Part shown: piece by piece, positions 1 to 8,300 of the stretch
Numbering within the stretch: position 1 is the stretch's first letter
Layout of the letters: the number at the start of each line of letters is the position of its first letter
NCBI GenBank assembly: GCA_965215025.1
Contig: CBDCCV010000001.1
Span: 1,736,001-1,800,000 of the forward strand
Source of the DNA: CBDCCV01 sp965215025
Lineage (GTDB): Bacteria > Bacteroidota > Rhodothermia > Rhodothermales > Salinibacteraceae
DNA: 64,000 bases
Direction of reading: 5' to 3'
Made by a program: the position numbers and the translations under genes
Notes under the pieces: model-generated
What the model saw: only the letters and a program-made list of their open reading frames with translations
Told to the model about the DNA's origin: nothing
The model's database searches: none

Positions 1-1081
1 TGACGCGGTTAAAGGCGAGCCAGCCGTCGAAGTGATTACGCCCCGCCTCGGTGACGCCGCTGGGGAACTGCCAGTCGCGGTTCTCGAAGGCGATCTCGCC
101 GCTGTTGGTGAGCGGCGCCTCGGTCGCCTCGGCGCTGAAGCGCTCGAAGTTGAACGTCAGCCCGGCCGGGCCGCGGCGCGTGGTGGCGAAAAGTCCGGCG
201 AAGCTCACCGGGCCGGTCTCTCCGTCCGTGAGCGTGACGCCGCTGAAGAGCGCCGGGGCAATGCTTTGGATGCCGCCGCCGACCTCAGTGAAGGTGGCGC
301 CGCCGTCGGTGCTGTAGTAGCCGCGCGCCGTGCGCGTGATGGGGTCCATCTCCAGGCGCAGCGTGACGCTCTCGCCCGCCGCCGCCACGTCGGTGACGTC
401 CTGCTGAAGGTCGCCGTCGTAGAGGTCGCCCTCCTCGTAGCCGAGCTGGATGTCGTAGTCGGTGCCGCCGTTGCCGCTGGAGATGAGGACGAGCTTGGCG
501 TAGTTGGCCTCGCCGAGGCCGAACCATAGGCCGGCCTGCTGGAACTCCTTCGAGCCGGGCGTAGGCAGCGCGGCCAGCTCGGTCTCGAAGACGAAGGAGC
601 CGGCCGGCGTGCCTGCGTCAAAGGGGACGGCCAGGGCGTTGAGCTGCGAGTTCGTGTTGGTGCTCGTGCCCGGCCCCGTGCCCGGCTTGTTGTAGAAGAT
701 GCCCTTCGTGGCCGTGATGGCAAGCTGGCCGTCGTTTACGCTGAGGCCGTCTGGCGCGTAGCCTTCCAGGTCGCTGTAGAGCGGCGCGCCCTCGAAGCGG
801 GCCGAGGGCGGCACGAGCGCCGGGAAGCCGGTGCCCACGTCCGCGCCGTCAACGAGGCCGCCTTCGCCGCCGTTGAAGTCAAGCGTTACGGGCAGGCTCT
901 GCGGCAGGTCGGCGCAGGCGAGCGTGGAGTAGTCCACGCAGCCGTCGGCGGGGAAGTCCTGCGCGGCGGCCGGGCGCGGCGCCAGGCAGAGGACGAGGAC
1001 GAGCGCCAGCCACGCAGCCGCGTGACGGAAAGGCGAGAAGGCGCGTCGGTTGGCAGGGCGGTTCTGTAGCGGCAGCGTCAT
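1..1081 (-). CDS. Secreted protein with concanavalin A-like domain, 3' end outside window
   Basis: The gene runs leftward out of the window; 360 codons are visible without a stop. The ATG at 1081 starts an Arg-rich n-region, a hydrophobic core at about residues 21-34 and an Ala-rich cleavage site near residue 40 (PAAA/QD), so a Sec signal peptide is clear. A Cys-containing linker follows, then roughly 200 residues of Gly/Ser/Thr-rich beta sequence with short motifs such as QAGLWFG and ARGYYSTDGG. These resemble DUF1349/LamG-type concanavalin A-like domains, which often bind carbohydrate. It is inferred to be exported or surface-attached. The missing C-terminus could carry further repeats or a type IX sorting domain. 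No enzymatic motif is visible. Its promoter should lie in the long gene-free stretch to its right. Confidence 0.75.
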   Translation of the reverse strand, partial: MTLPLQNRPANRRAFSPFRHAAAWLALVLVLCLAPRPAAAQDFPADGCVDYSTLACADLPQSLPVTLDFNGGEGGLVDGADVGTGFPALVPPSARFEGAPLYSDLEGYAPDGLSVNDGQLAITATKGIFYNKPGTGPGTSTNTNSQLNALAVPFDAGTPAGSFVFETELAALPTPGSKEFQQAGLWFGLGEANYAKLVLISSGNGGTDYDIQLGYEEGDLYDGDLQQDVTDVAAAGESVTLRLEMDPITRTARGYYSTDGGATFTEVGGGIQSIAPALFSGVTLTDGETGPVSFAGLFATTRRGPAGLTFNFERFSAEATEAPLTNSGEIAFENRDWQFPSGVTEAGRNHFDGWLAFNRV

Positions 1082-1540
1082 CGTGCGTGACCTTGTTCGG
1101 CAGTGGGAACGGAAGCGGGAAAAGCGTGCGCGGAGGCTCTGGGAAAAGCGCCTCATCGCGGAAGCGGCGTCTGACAAGTCGCCCCGGCAGCGGAGCGGGA
1201 CGGCAGCCCGGAAGGGAGAGGGCCGACGCCGACTGTGCGGCGGCTCGGTGAGAGGAGCGGGCCTGACGCGCAACAACAGCATAAGGCGAGGCCCCTGGGC
1301 CGCCATAGCACGAAGGGGCTATCTTTGCCGGTGGCTTACGTCACCTTTTTTCCATGACGTTCGTCCGGGCACCCATGACGAACGTCATGGTCGGGTCCTG
1401 GGAGGCCCGCCCCGCGAACCGTTTCTAAAACGGATGCGAATCGACGGAGGCGAGGCAGCCCGGCTTCTGCCGGCGGCGCAACGCCGCGTCGCTGAGGATG
1501 AGTCTCCCGGCACTCCGAAGTGGAAATCTGCACAGGACGC
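1082..1540. other. Gene-free stretch upstream of the left-edge gene
   Basis: No reading frame here has a convincing start, codon pattern or recognisable family. The stretch lies upstream of the leftward gene starting at 1081 and downstream of the terminator at 1541-1578, so it is probably 5' regulatory DNA. Its only obvious structure is the paired palindrome at 1352-1390. Confidence 0.5.
1352..1390. promoter_or_regulatory. Perfect 14-bp inverted repeat, paired operator-like boxes
   Basis: CCATGACGTTCGTC at 1352-1365 is repeated exactly in inverted orientation at 1377-1390, with an 11-bp spacer. Each arm is itself a near-palindrome (TGACG-N2-CGTC), and the two box centres are 21 bp apart, two helical turns. 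No T-tract follows on either strand in the direction needed for a terminator. A dimer-of-dimers operator fits better. The regulator is unknown. Confidence 0.4.
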
Positions 1541-1578
1541 AAAAAAGCCGGCAGCCCCTTTTCAGAGACTGCCGGCTT
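1541..1578 (-). terminator. Rho-independent terminator of the T9SS-sorted protein gene
   Basis: Read on the minus strand, a perfect 10-bp stem (AAGCCGGCAG with CTGCCGGCTT, arms 1569-1578 and 1545-1554) and a 14-nt loop are followed directly by six T residues. It lies about 160 bp past the stop of the leftward gene 1738-2805. Confidence 0.85.
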
Positions 1579-1737
1579 CGGTCGTGTACGCGCCGGATAG
1601 GCGTCTTCTTCGCGGCTTGCCCGTCGGTCTGTTTGTGTCCTATCAGGCGGCACGTGCGTTGCCTCCGCCCGCTGCCGGCGCGCATCCTGAACCGCTTTTG
1701 TGAGACCGTTACGTCGGCGCAGGCGGGGCTGGATGCT

Positions 1738-2805
1738 TTATCGCAGCAGCGTGACCGAACGCGAGGCGCTAAACGTCTCCCCCGCTGCGAGGACGAAGTA
1801 GAGGCCGCTCGGCAGGCGGGCGCCGTTTACGGCAAAGCGGTGCGGCGCATCGGCCGCGAGCGGCCCGCGGTGGAGCACCGCCACGCGCCGTCCGAGCACG
1901 TCGAAGAGTTCGACGGCCACCTCCTGCGCTTCGCCCACGACGAGCGAGACCTCGGCCCGCCCACGCGCCGGGTTGGGGTAGGCGTGCGAGAGCTGGTACG
2001 GCGCCGCCGTGCGGACGGTGGCCTCGACCGTCGGGCTGTACGTGTAGGCGCCGTCGCGGTCCATCTGCTTGAGGCGGAAGGCGTACGTCCCCGGCGCCAG
2101 GCCTTCGGCGCGGTGCGTGTATCGCTGCGCCTCGGTGGTCGTGCCCGCGCCCGCGACGTAGCCGATCCGCTCGAAGGCGCCCCCGCCGGCGCGGCGCTGC
2201 TCGACCACGAAGCCGTCGTTGTTCGTCTCGCTCGCCGTGTGCCACGCGAGCACGACGGCCCCCTCGGCGTCGTCCACGACGGCCTCGAACGCGGACAGCT
2301 CCACCGGCAGCCGCGCCGATCCGTCCACCCCGACGAACGTGGCCGGCCCGAAGTTGACGAACACCTTGCGCTCCGTCGGCTCGTCGGCGAAGAGCACGTC
2401 GGTGGACTCGCCGTCCTCACCCACGCCCGTGAAGGTGACCTCGAACATCGCCGTGCCGTCGTCCACCGTGACGGGCGTTCCCGAACTCCAGACCACCGCC
2501 CGGCGCCCTTGCTCGGCGTCCTCCTCCGAGGTCTCGAAGTTGGCCGGACCGAGGCCGGGCAGGCCGAAGTTGCCGACGGACTCGTATTCGAGCACGTCCG
2601 GGTTCCAGTCGAGCGAGAACTGCACGCCGTTGACGTCCTCGAAGCCGTTGAGCGTGATGGCCAGCGTCACCTGTTCCCCCGGCGCGGCCGAGGCTTCGTC
2701 CAGGACGAACTCGACGGCCGGGCCGCCGTCCTGCGCGTGTGCCAGAGAACCGGAAAAGAGCGCGCCTGCGAGGACGAAAAGGAAAGCGTAGCAAGAGATC
2801 TTCAT
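1738..2805 (-). CDS. Secreted cohesin-domain protein with T9SS type A sorting domain
   Basis: This 355-residue protein starts with a signal peptide (cleavage near residue 24, AHA/QD). Residues about 27-150 read as a cohesin-like beta sandwich, with runs such as GEQVTLAITLNGF and FSLDWNPDVLEY. A fibronectin-III-like segment follows (about 165-265, with ETNNDGFVVEQ). The last 85 residues are a type A C-terminal sorting domain of the type IX secretion system: AYPNPARG, then ELFDVLGRRVAVL, then LPSGLYFV. The family knowledge is that such tails direct outer-membrane secretion and anchoring in Bacteroidota. A role in adhesion or scaffold binding is inferred. The gene stands alone, with its own terminator at 1541-1578. 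Confidence 0.9.
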   Translation of the reverse strand: MKISCYAFLFVLAGALFSGSLAHAQDGGPAVEFVLDEASAAPGEQVTLAITLNGFEDVNGVQFSLDWNPDVLEYESVGNFGLPGLGPANFETSEEDAEQGRRAVVWSSGTPVTVDDGTAMFEVTFTGVGEDGESTDVLFADEPTERKVFVNFGPATFVGVDGSARLPVELSAFEAVVDDAEGAVVLAWHTASETNNDGFVVEQRRAGGGAFERIGYVAGAGTTTEAQRYTHRAEGLAPGTYAFRLKQMDRDGAYTYSPTVEATVRTAAPYQLSHAYPNPARGRAEVSLVVGEAQEVAVELFDVLGRRVAVLHRGPLAADAPHRFAVNGARLPSGLYFVLAAGETFSASRSVTLLR

Positions 2806-2897
2806 AAGAGTAGCGTAGAAGTAGTTGGAAGGGATGCGGAGGCGAAAGAGGTGCGGGCGCGAAAAGCACAGGGGCCGAACGCGCGCTGAATGGCGAT

Positions 2898-3617
2898 TTA
2901 AGCAGAAGCCGTTTCAACGATCCCGAGGCGGTGCGCCCGTGCGATGGCGCGGCTGCGGCTGGCGACGCCGAGCTTCTCGTACACGTTGGTGAGGTGGTTC
3001 TTCACCGTGCCGACAGACACGCACAGCGTGTCGGCGATCTCGTCGTTGTTGCAGCCGCGCGCCAGCACGGTCAAGGCTTCGCGTTCGCGGGAGGTCAGAT
3101 GCAGGAGCCTGGCCGCCTCGCGCTCTTTGCGCAGCTTGAGGAGCCGGCGCGTGATGCCGGGGCTGACCCAGCCTTCCTCCCCGCGCGCGATGCCGTAGAC
3201 GGCTTCGATGAGGTGCGCCGCCGTATCCGCCTTGGTGAGGTAGCCGGCCACCTGGTCGTCGGCCAGGGTCCGGATGTAGGGCGCGTCGTCATACGCGCTC
3301 AGGACGAGGGGGCGGGTGGCGTTGTCCATGCGGGCGATCCGCTGCACCACCTCGACGCCGGAGAGGTCCGGCAGCTTCATCTCCAGGATGAGGACGTGCG
3401 GCGCCAGCGTCGATACGAGTTCGATGGCTTCGTGGCCGCTCGCCGCCTCGCCAACGACGGCTACGTCCGGGAGCGGCTCCAAAAGCTGATGGACGCCCAG
3501 GCGCGTCGTAGTCTGGTTGTCAGCAATGACAACGGTGACGGGCGAGGTCTTGTGACTGGTACGCGAAGTGAAAGAGTTGCGACGGGCAGGCTTCAGTGAC
3601 GCTTCTGAAATAGGCAT
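2898..3617 (-). CDS. NarL/LuxR-family response regulator with Glu in place of phospho-acceptor Asp
   Basis: This 239-residue protein has an N-terminal extension (1-26), a receiver domain (about 27-150) and a C-terminal LuxR-type helix-turn-helix (about 172-235, LTSREREALTVLARG and VGTVKNHLTNVYEKLG). The receiver keeps one acidic pocket residue (D33, with N34 where a second Asp is usual), the Ser of VLSAYDD and the Lys of YLTKAD. The residue after the third strand, normally the phosphorylated Asp, is Glu: LILEMKLPD, E79, codon GAG. Such a substitution often mimics phosphorylation or marks phosphorylation-independent regulators. No histidine kinase lies beside it. The ATG at 3617 is the only upstream candidate start. 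Confidence 0.88.
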   Translation of the reverse strand: MPISEASLKPARRNSFTSRTSHKTSPVTVVIADNQTTTRLGVHQLLEPLPDVAVVGEAASGHEAIELVSTLAPHVLILEMKLPDLSGVEVVQRIARMDNATRPLVLSAYDDAPYIRTLADDQVAGYLTKADTAAHLIEAVYGIARGEEGWVSPGITRRLLKLRKEREAARLLHLTSREREALTVLARGCNNDEIADTLCVSVGTVKNHLTNVYEKLGVASRSRAIARAHRLGIVETASA

Positions 3618-4009
3618 TAAAGTGAGATGAGGTGAACGGGCGTTAGTGCGTGCTAATGACGCGAAGGGTCAGCCCCGCCATCCCCTTCGGCAGCTTTCGC
3701 TGGGCGTGTTTGGTGTACGCGCCGTTTCAGGCACAACTACCACAGCGAGGCCACAGGCATCTCCTTCGCACTTACACGATAGAAAAGTGTCGCAACACGA
3801 AGGTGATCTTCCGCCTACTCTGAGAACGGGTTTTAGAGCAGGCCACTATGCACCCAAAACGCACGCTTTGGAGTTTCAGCGCGCCTCTGGCTCATGCTCC
3901 GCCAGGCCTCTGGAGCATAGAAAAGCATCCACCCTCGAGCGTCAGGGGTCACCGGGAGCGTTGTTCCCTGCTTACGCAGCAAGAGGAGAGGCGCTACGAC
4001 CCGGACCGT
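3618..4009. other. Gene-free stretch between the regulator and the DoxX gene
   Basis: Reading frames exist here but show no recognisable domain, plausible composition or good start. The stretch is upstream of the leftward regulator gene starting at 3617 and downstream of the leftward DoxX gene. It is probably promoter and leader sequence for the regulator. I see no strong hairpin or repeat. Confidence 0.45.
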
Positions 4010-4408
4010 TCACGCGCTCTCTTTCTTCCAGAGCGCACACCACCATACCCACGCCATCAGCGGGAACTGGAGCGGCAGGCGCGCGAGCATCGCCAGCGTG
4101 TAGGGCGCCGTCCAGCCCCGGTGGTGCACCGCCTCGACGGCCATGTGGATGTTGGCCGGGTAGACGGCCACGAGAAGCGCGATCAGCCCGTAGCCGGCCC
4201 ATCGCCGCGTGGCGGGGAGCAAAAGCCCGACGCCGCCCGCCACCTCCGCCGCCCCGCTGATGTAGACGAGCGCACGGGGCCAGGGCAGGTACGGCGGCAC
4301 GATCCGCTCGTAGACGGACGGCTTGGCAAAATGCAGGATGCCCGCTACGATGAAAAGGCCGGCTAAGAGACCGCGCGCCGGCTTCCGATACCGTACAAGA
4401 TCAGCCAT
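4010..4408 (-). CDS. DoxX-family small membrane protein
   Basis: This protein of about 132 residues has four hydrophobic helices (GLLAGLFIVAGILHF; ALVYISGAAEVAGGVGLLL; GYGLIALLVAVYPANIHMA; FPLMAWVWWCALW). The family signature is visible: AGILHFAKP, then a GAAE motif opening helix 2, and PANIHMA. The family includes DoxX/DoxD quinone-linked and SodA/SseA-associated membrane proteins, but the role of most members is unknown. The ATG at 4408 is preferred over an upstream GTG at 4441, which would add 11 uncharacteristic residues. The adjacent leftward SDR gene upstream may be co-transcribed (70-bp gap). Confidence 0.8.
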   Translation of the reverse strand: MADLVRYRKPARGLLAGLFIVAGILHFAKPSVYERIVPPYLPWPRALVYISGAAEVAGGVGLLLPATRRWAGYGLIALLVAVYPANIHMAVEAVHHRGWTAPYTLAMLARLPLQFPLMAWVWWCALWKKESA

Positions 4409-4478
4409 AGCACAAAGCTGTAGGGGCGAGGCGCGCCTCACCTACGGTTGCAGAAAGAGCGGGCCGGCCCGCGCGCGC

Positions 4479-5267
4479 TCACGTCACGCGCGTGCGACGG
4501 ATGACGGCGTTGAACAGGCGCGGCGAAAAGCGTTTGAGGTACACCCCCCACGTCTCTCGCCCGCCGATGTACGCCTCGTCCTTGCTTTGTGCGACGGCGC
4601 GGAGGATGGCGCGGGCGCAGCGCTTGGGGTCGAGGCCTTCTTCCTGCGCGCGGTCCATGCGGCCCTGCGGCGTGCCGTCGCCCGTGAGCGCGTGCACGGG
4701 CAGCGGCGTGCGCACGAAGCCGGGGCAGGCCAGCGTCACGCGCAGGCCGCTCGCGTGGACCTCGGCGCGCAGCGCGTCGAAAAAGCCGTGCAGCGCGTGC
4801 TTCGAGGCGGCGTAGGCCGAGCGCTGCGGCGTGCCGAACTTCCCCACCAGGCTCGTCACCACGACGAGGTGCCCGCTGCCGCGTTCGAGCATCGAAGGCA
4901 GGACGGCCTTCGTGAGCGCCACGGCGCCGAAGTAGTTCACCTCCATGATCCGGCGGTCCACCTCCAAGGACGTGTCCTGGGCGAGCGCCCGCTGGCTGAT
5001 GCCGCCGTTGTGCACGAGCACGTCCACGGGGCCGGCCGAGAGCGCCTCCGCGGCGGCGTCTTCAAGAGAGGCCGGGGCGGCCAAGTCAAGGGGGAGGACG
5101 CGGTGGCGCTGCCCGTTCTGGCACCGCTCGCGCACGGTGCGCAGCTTCTCCGCCCGCCGCGCCGAGAGGATCAGCCGCGCCCCTTTCTCGGCAAACGCTT
5201 CCGCCAGCGCTTCGCCGATGCCCGACGACGCGCCCGTGATCCAAACCGTTTTGCCCTGGAAGTCCAT
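4479..5267 (-). CDS. Short-chain dehydrogenase/reductase (DHRS7-like)
   Basis: This 262-residue protein is a classical SDR. It has the nucleotide-binding TGASSGIG at residues 11-18, the NNAG equivalent as HNGGIS, the catalytic Ser in VVTSLVG, and YAASK as the Tyr-x-x-x-Lys pair. The overall pattern (FFDALRAEV, then a late hydrophobic and basic tail) resembles membrane-associated DHRS7/DltE-like reductases. The substrate cannot be told from sequence; it is NAD(P)-dependent by family. It could form a short leftward unit with the DoxX gene downstream. Confidence 0.9.
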   Translation of the reverse strand: MDFQGKTVWITGASSGIGEALAEAFAEKGARLILSARRAEKLRTVRERCQNGQRHRVLPLDLAAPASLEDAAAEALSAGPVDVLVHNGGISQRALAQDTSLEVDRRIMEVNYFGAVALTKAVLPSMLERGSGHLVVVTSLVGKFGTPQRSAYAASKHALHGFFDALRAEVHASGLRVTLACPGFVRTPLPVHALTGDGTPQGRMDRAQEEGLDPKRCARAILRAVAQSKDEAYIGGRETWGVYLKRFSPRLFNAVIRRTRVT

Positions 5268-5326
5268 GCCCGCAATCTAAGGATGCCAATGCCGCAGCGC
5301 AACGGCGTCCATCGTCCCCGAAGCCC

Positions 5327-8300
5327 TCACCGCCCGGCCGTGCTCCCCGGCGCCGGCTCAACGACGAGCGTGCCCGTGGCCGTGCGCCCGCGTGTGGAGG
5401 GCTGGTACATCATCTCAGCCTCGGCGGGCGGGTGGACGAACGTGCCCGGCGTCGTCGCGCGGGCGACGTACGTGTAGGTGTGCTCACCGCGCCGCAGCTC
5501 ATCCGCAAACAGGAGCACGCGGTCGTCGCGGATCTCGGTGTGGTTGAACGACCCCCACCAGCGGTCCTGTCCCGCGTCGGCGTTGCGGATGGTTTCGCGG
5601 TCCGTCGTCTCGAAGGCGGCGTTGAGGGCTTCGAGGCCGGCCGGCAGCGCGTCGTCTACGACCACGTAGTGCCGGTCCGTCGGACTCGTCAGGCGGAGGG
5701 TGACGCGCACCAGTGCCCCGGCGTCGAGCGTGATCGGACCTGCGCCGGTGACGAGCGCCTCGCCTTCTGGCTCGCCCCGGTCGTCGAGCCTCTGGACGCG
5801 GCGCTCGATGCTCAGGCCCTGCGCCAGCGCCTCCTGCGGCGCGGCGCTGTACGTCTCTAAGAGGAGCGAATAATACGCCGTCCCCGTCCCGCGCTTGCTG
5901 ATCTCGACAGATGCCGCCCGGCCCTGTGGCAGCGCATCGGGGGCGAGCGTTTCTTCTTCCACAGCAAGGCTGCGGCCCCGGAACGCGGCGTCGAGCACGC
6001 GGCGCCCGGCCACCAAAACCTCGGCGGCGAAGTCGGGCGCGGCCTCTTCGTACGCCTCGAAGTAGGCGCGGAAGGCGTCCACCGTGGCGGCGTTCTCCTG
6101 CGTCGAGGCCCAGTGGCCGCCCTGGCGCGCCTGCATCAGGTAGCGGACCATCCGCTCGGCCAGCGGCTGGAGATCTTGGCTGCCGTTCTCGGCCTCGATG
6201 AGCGCCACGAGGCCGAACGCTGTCGCCCGCGTGTCGCTTGCGAAGATCCACCCGTAGCCCTCGGATGCGGGCGCGGAGAGGTGCGCCGTCGTCGCCTCGG
6301 TGCGGATGCGGCGCTTGAGCCGCTCGGCCAGCGCGCCGCGCCAGTCGTTCAAGGCGGTGCGGTCGGCGCGGACCACCGCGCGCAGCAAGTGGCTCACGCC
6401 GGCGACGCTGAGCACGTCGGCCTCTTCGGCCAGCGTGGTGATCTCCGTTTCGAGGACGCGCCCGTGCCGCGCCAGGGCGTAGAGCATGAGCGCGCGCGTG
6501 TCGGCCCAGACGCTCGCGTCGTAGTAGGCGGGCCGCTCGCTTTTCTGCCGGACGTCGCGTTCGAGCGCATCCACGGCCTGCCGCGTGAGGTCCGTGGGAA
6601 TGGCGTAGCCGGCGCTCTCCGCCTCGGCGAGGGCGAGGACGACGTAGGCGCTCACGTACGGATTCGGCTGCCGCCCGCCTTCCCACATCGCAAAGCCGCC
6701 GCCGGTCCAGAATTGGCTCAGGCGCCGCGTCCAATCTGCCACGAGCGCTTTGCGATCCGCGTTTTCGAGCGCGTCGAGGGCGAAGGCGTCGAGCACGTCA
6801 TCCGCTAGGAGGAGCGGGCGGATGCGCGAGGTGCGCTGCTCGATGCAGCCATACGGGTAGTCGAAGAGGTACTCGACGGCGCCTTCGAGACCCACGAGCG
6901 CCGTCGAAGCCATCTGCACGCGGAAGCGCCCCAGCCCCGGCACGCGCTCCTCCGGCAGCCGCAGCGCCTCCTCGGCCAGCCCCGTCGTCGAGGCGAAGGT
7001 GGCCGTGGCTTCTTTCGCCAATGGCCGTTTTACGGGCAGCGCCGTGGCGAGGGCGTCGCGCTCGTTTCCGAGACGCGCCTCGAACTCGACGCGCGCCGTG
7101 TCCGCCCGCTCGGCCGTCCATGCGAAGCGGACCTCGCGCGTCTCCCCATCGGCCAGCTCGATGGTTTTTGTAGATGCTCCGCTGAGCGCCACACCGTCTT
7201 CTCCCTGGGCGCGGACGGTGACTTCGCCATCCGCGCCCGTAGTGTTGGTGACGAGGACGCCGGCCTCGAACTCGTCGTTGAGCCGGGCGAAGCGCGGGAG
7301 CGCGGGCTGCATCACGAGCGGCTTGGTGACCACGATGTCCGCCGCGCCCTGCCCGAACAGGTGCCCCTCGGCGGAGAGCGCGGCGGCCATGAGGCGGAAC
7401 GTGGTCAGGCTCTCTGGCACGCGGAAGGTGACGGTGGCGCGCCCCCGCGCATCCGTGCGGACGGCGGGCGCCCAGTGCGCGAGCGGGCGGAAGTCCTGCC
7501 GCAGCATGAGGTCTGGCCCGCCGCCGCCCCCGCCGCCGAGGTCTTCCTCTTTCTGGCCGAAGGAGCGCTGCTCGATGAGGTTGGCGCGCGTCTCGCTCGT
7601 CGTCACCTGCAAGGGGCGCGGGCCGTAGAACGCCTCGAACGGGTCCGGCAGCGCGTAGCCGATGAGGTTCAACACGCCCGCGTCCGCCGCGCTGAAGGCG
7701 ATCTCGCCCGCCACGCCGCGCCCGTTCTGGTCGCGCAGGCGCAGCGCCACCTCGACTTCTTCGCCGGGCCGGTACGTCTCTTTTTCGGGCACGACCTCGA
7801 CTTGCAGATGCCGCACGCCCGCGTCCACGCGCAGCGTCGCGTAGCCGATCTTGAAGCCGGGCGCGCCCACGTCGCTCGCAGCGTCCGGCGCGGCGGAGCG
7901 GCCGTTCAAGAGGATCACGCTCACGAAGGCGTTGGGCAGATGCTCCTCCGAGAGCGGCACCTCGATCTGCGGGGCACTGCCCGTGAGCGTGGTGACGCGG
8001 CTCGACAGGATGCCCTCGCGCTCGACGGTAATCAGCGCCGTGGCCTCCTCGTAGGGCGACTGCACCATCAGGCGCGCCGTCTCGCCGGGGCGGTACGTCT
8101 CGCGTTCGGGGACGAGTTCGACGCGGTCGTCGTCCGCGCGCTGCCACGCGACGTAGCCGCCGCCGGTGGCGTAAAAATAAGCCTCCGTGCGAATGGTGTT
8201 GCCGCGCACGTCGCGCCCCGTGGCGCGCAAGACGTAGCGCCCGCCCTTTTCGATGGGGATTTGCAGCCGGCTCGCCTTCCCCCGTTCGGTGGCGAGCGTG

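Noticed and set aside
1050..1703. Plus-strand frame in the gene-free stretch
   Set aside because: It runs through the minus-strand terminator and the operator-like palindrome and has no family resemblance.
3646..4260. Plus-strand frame before the DoxX gene
   Set aside because: Half of it is antisense to DoxX and the rest is low-information Arg/Ser/Pro-rich sequence.
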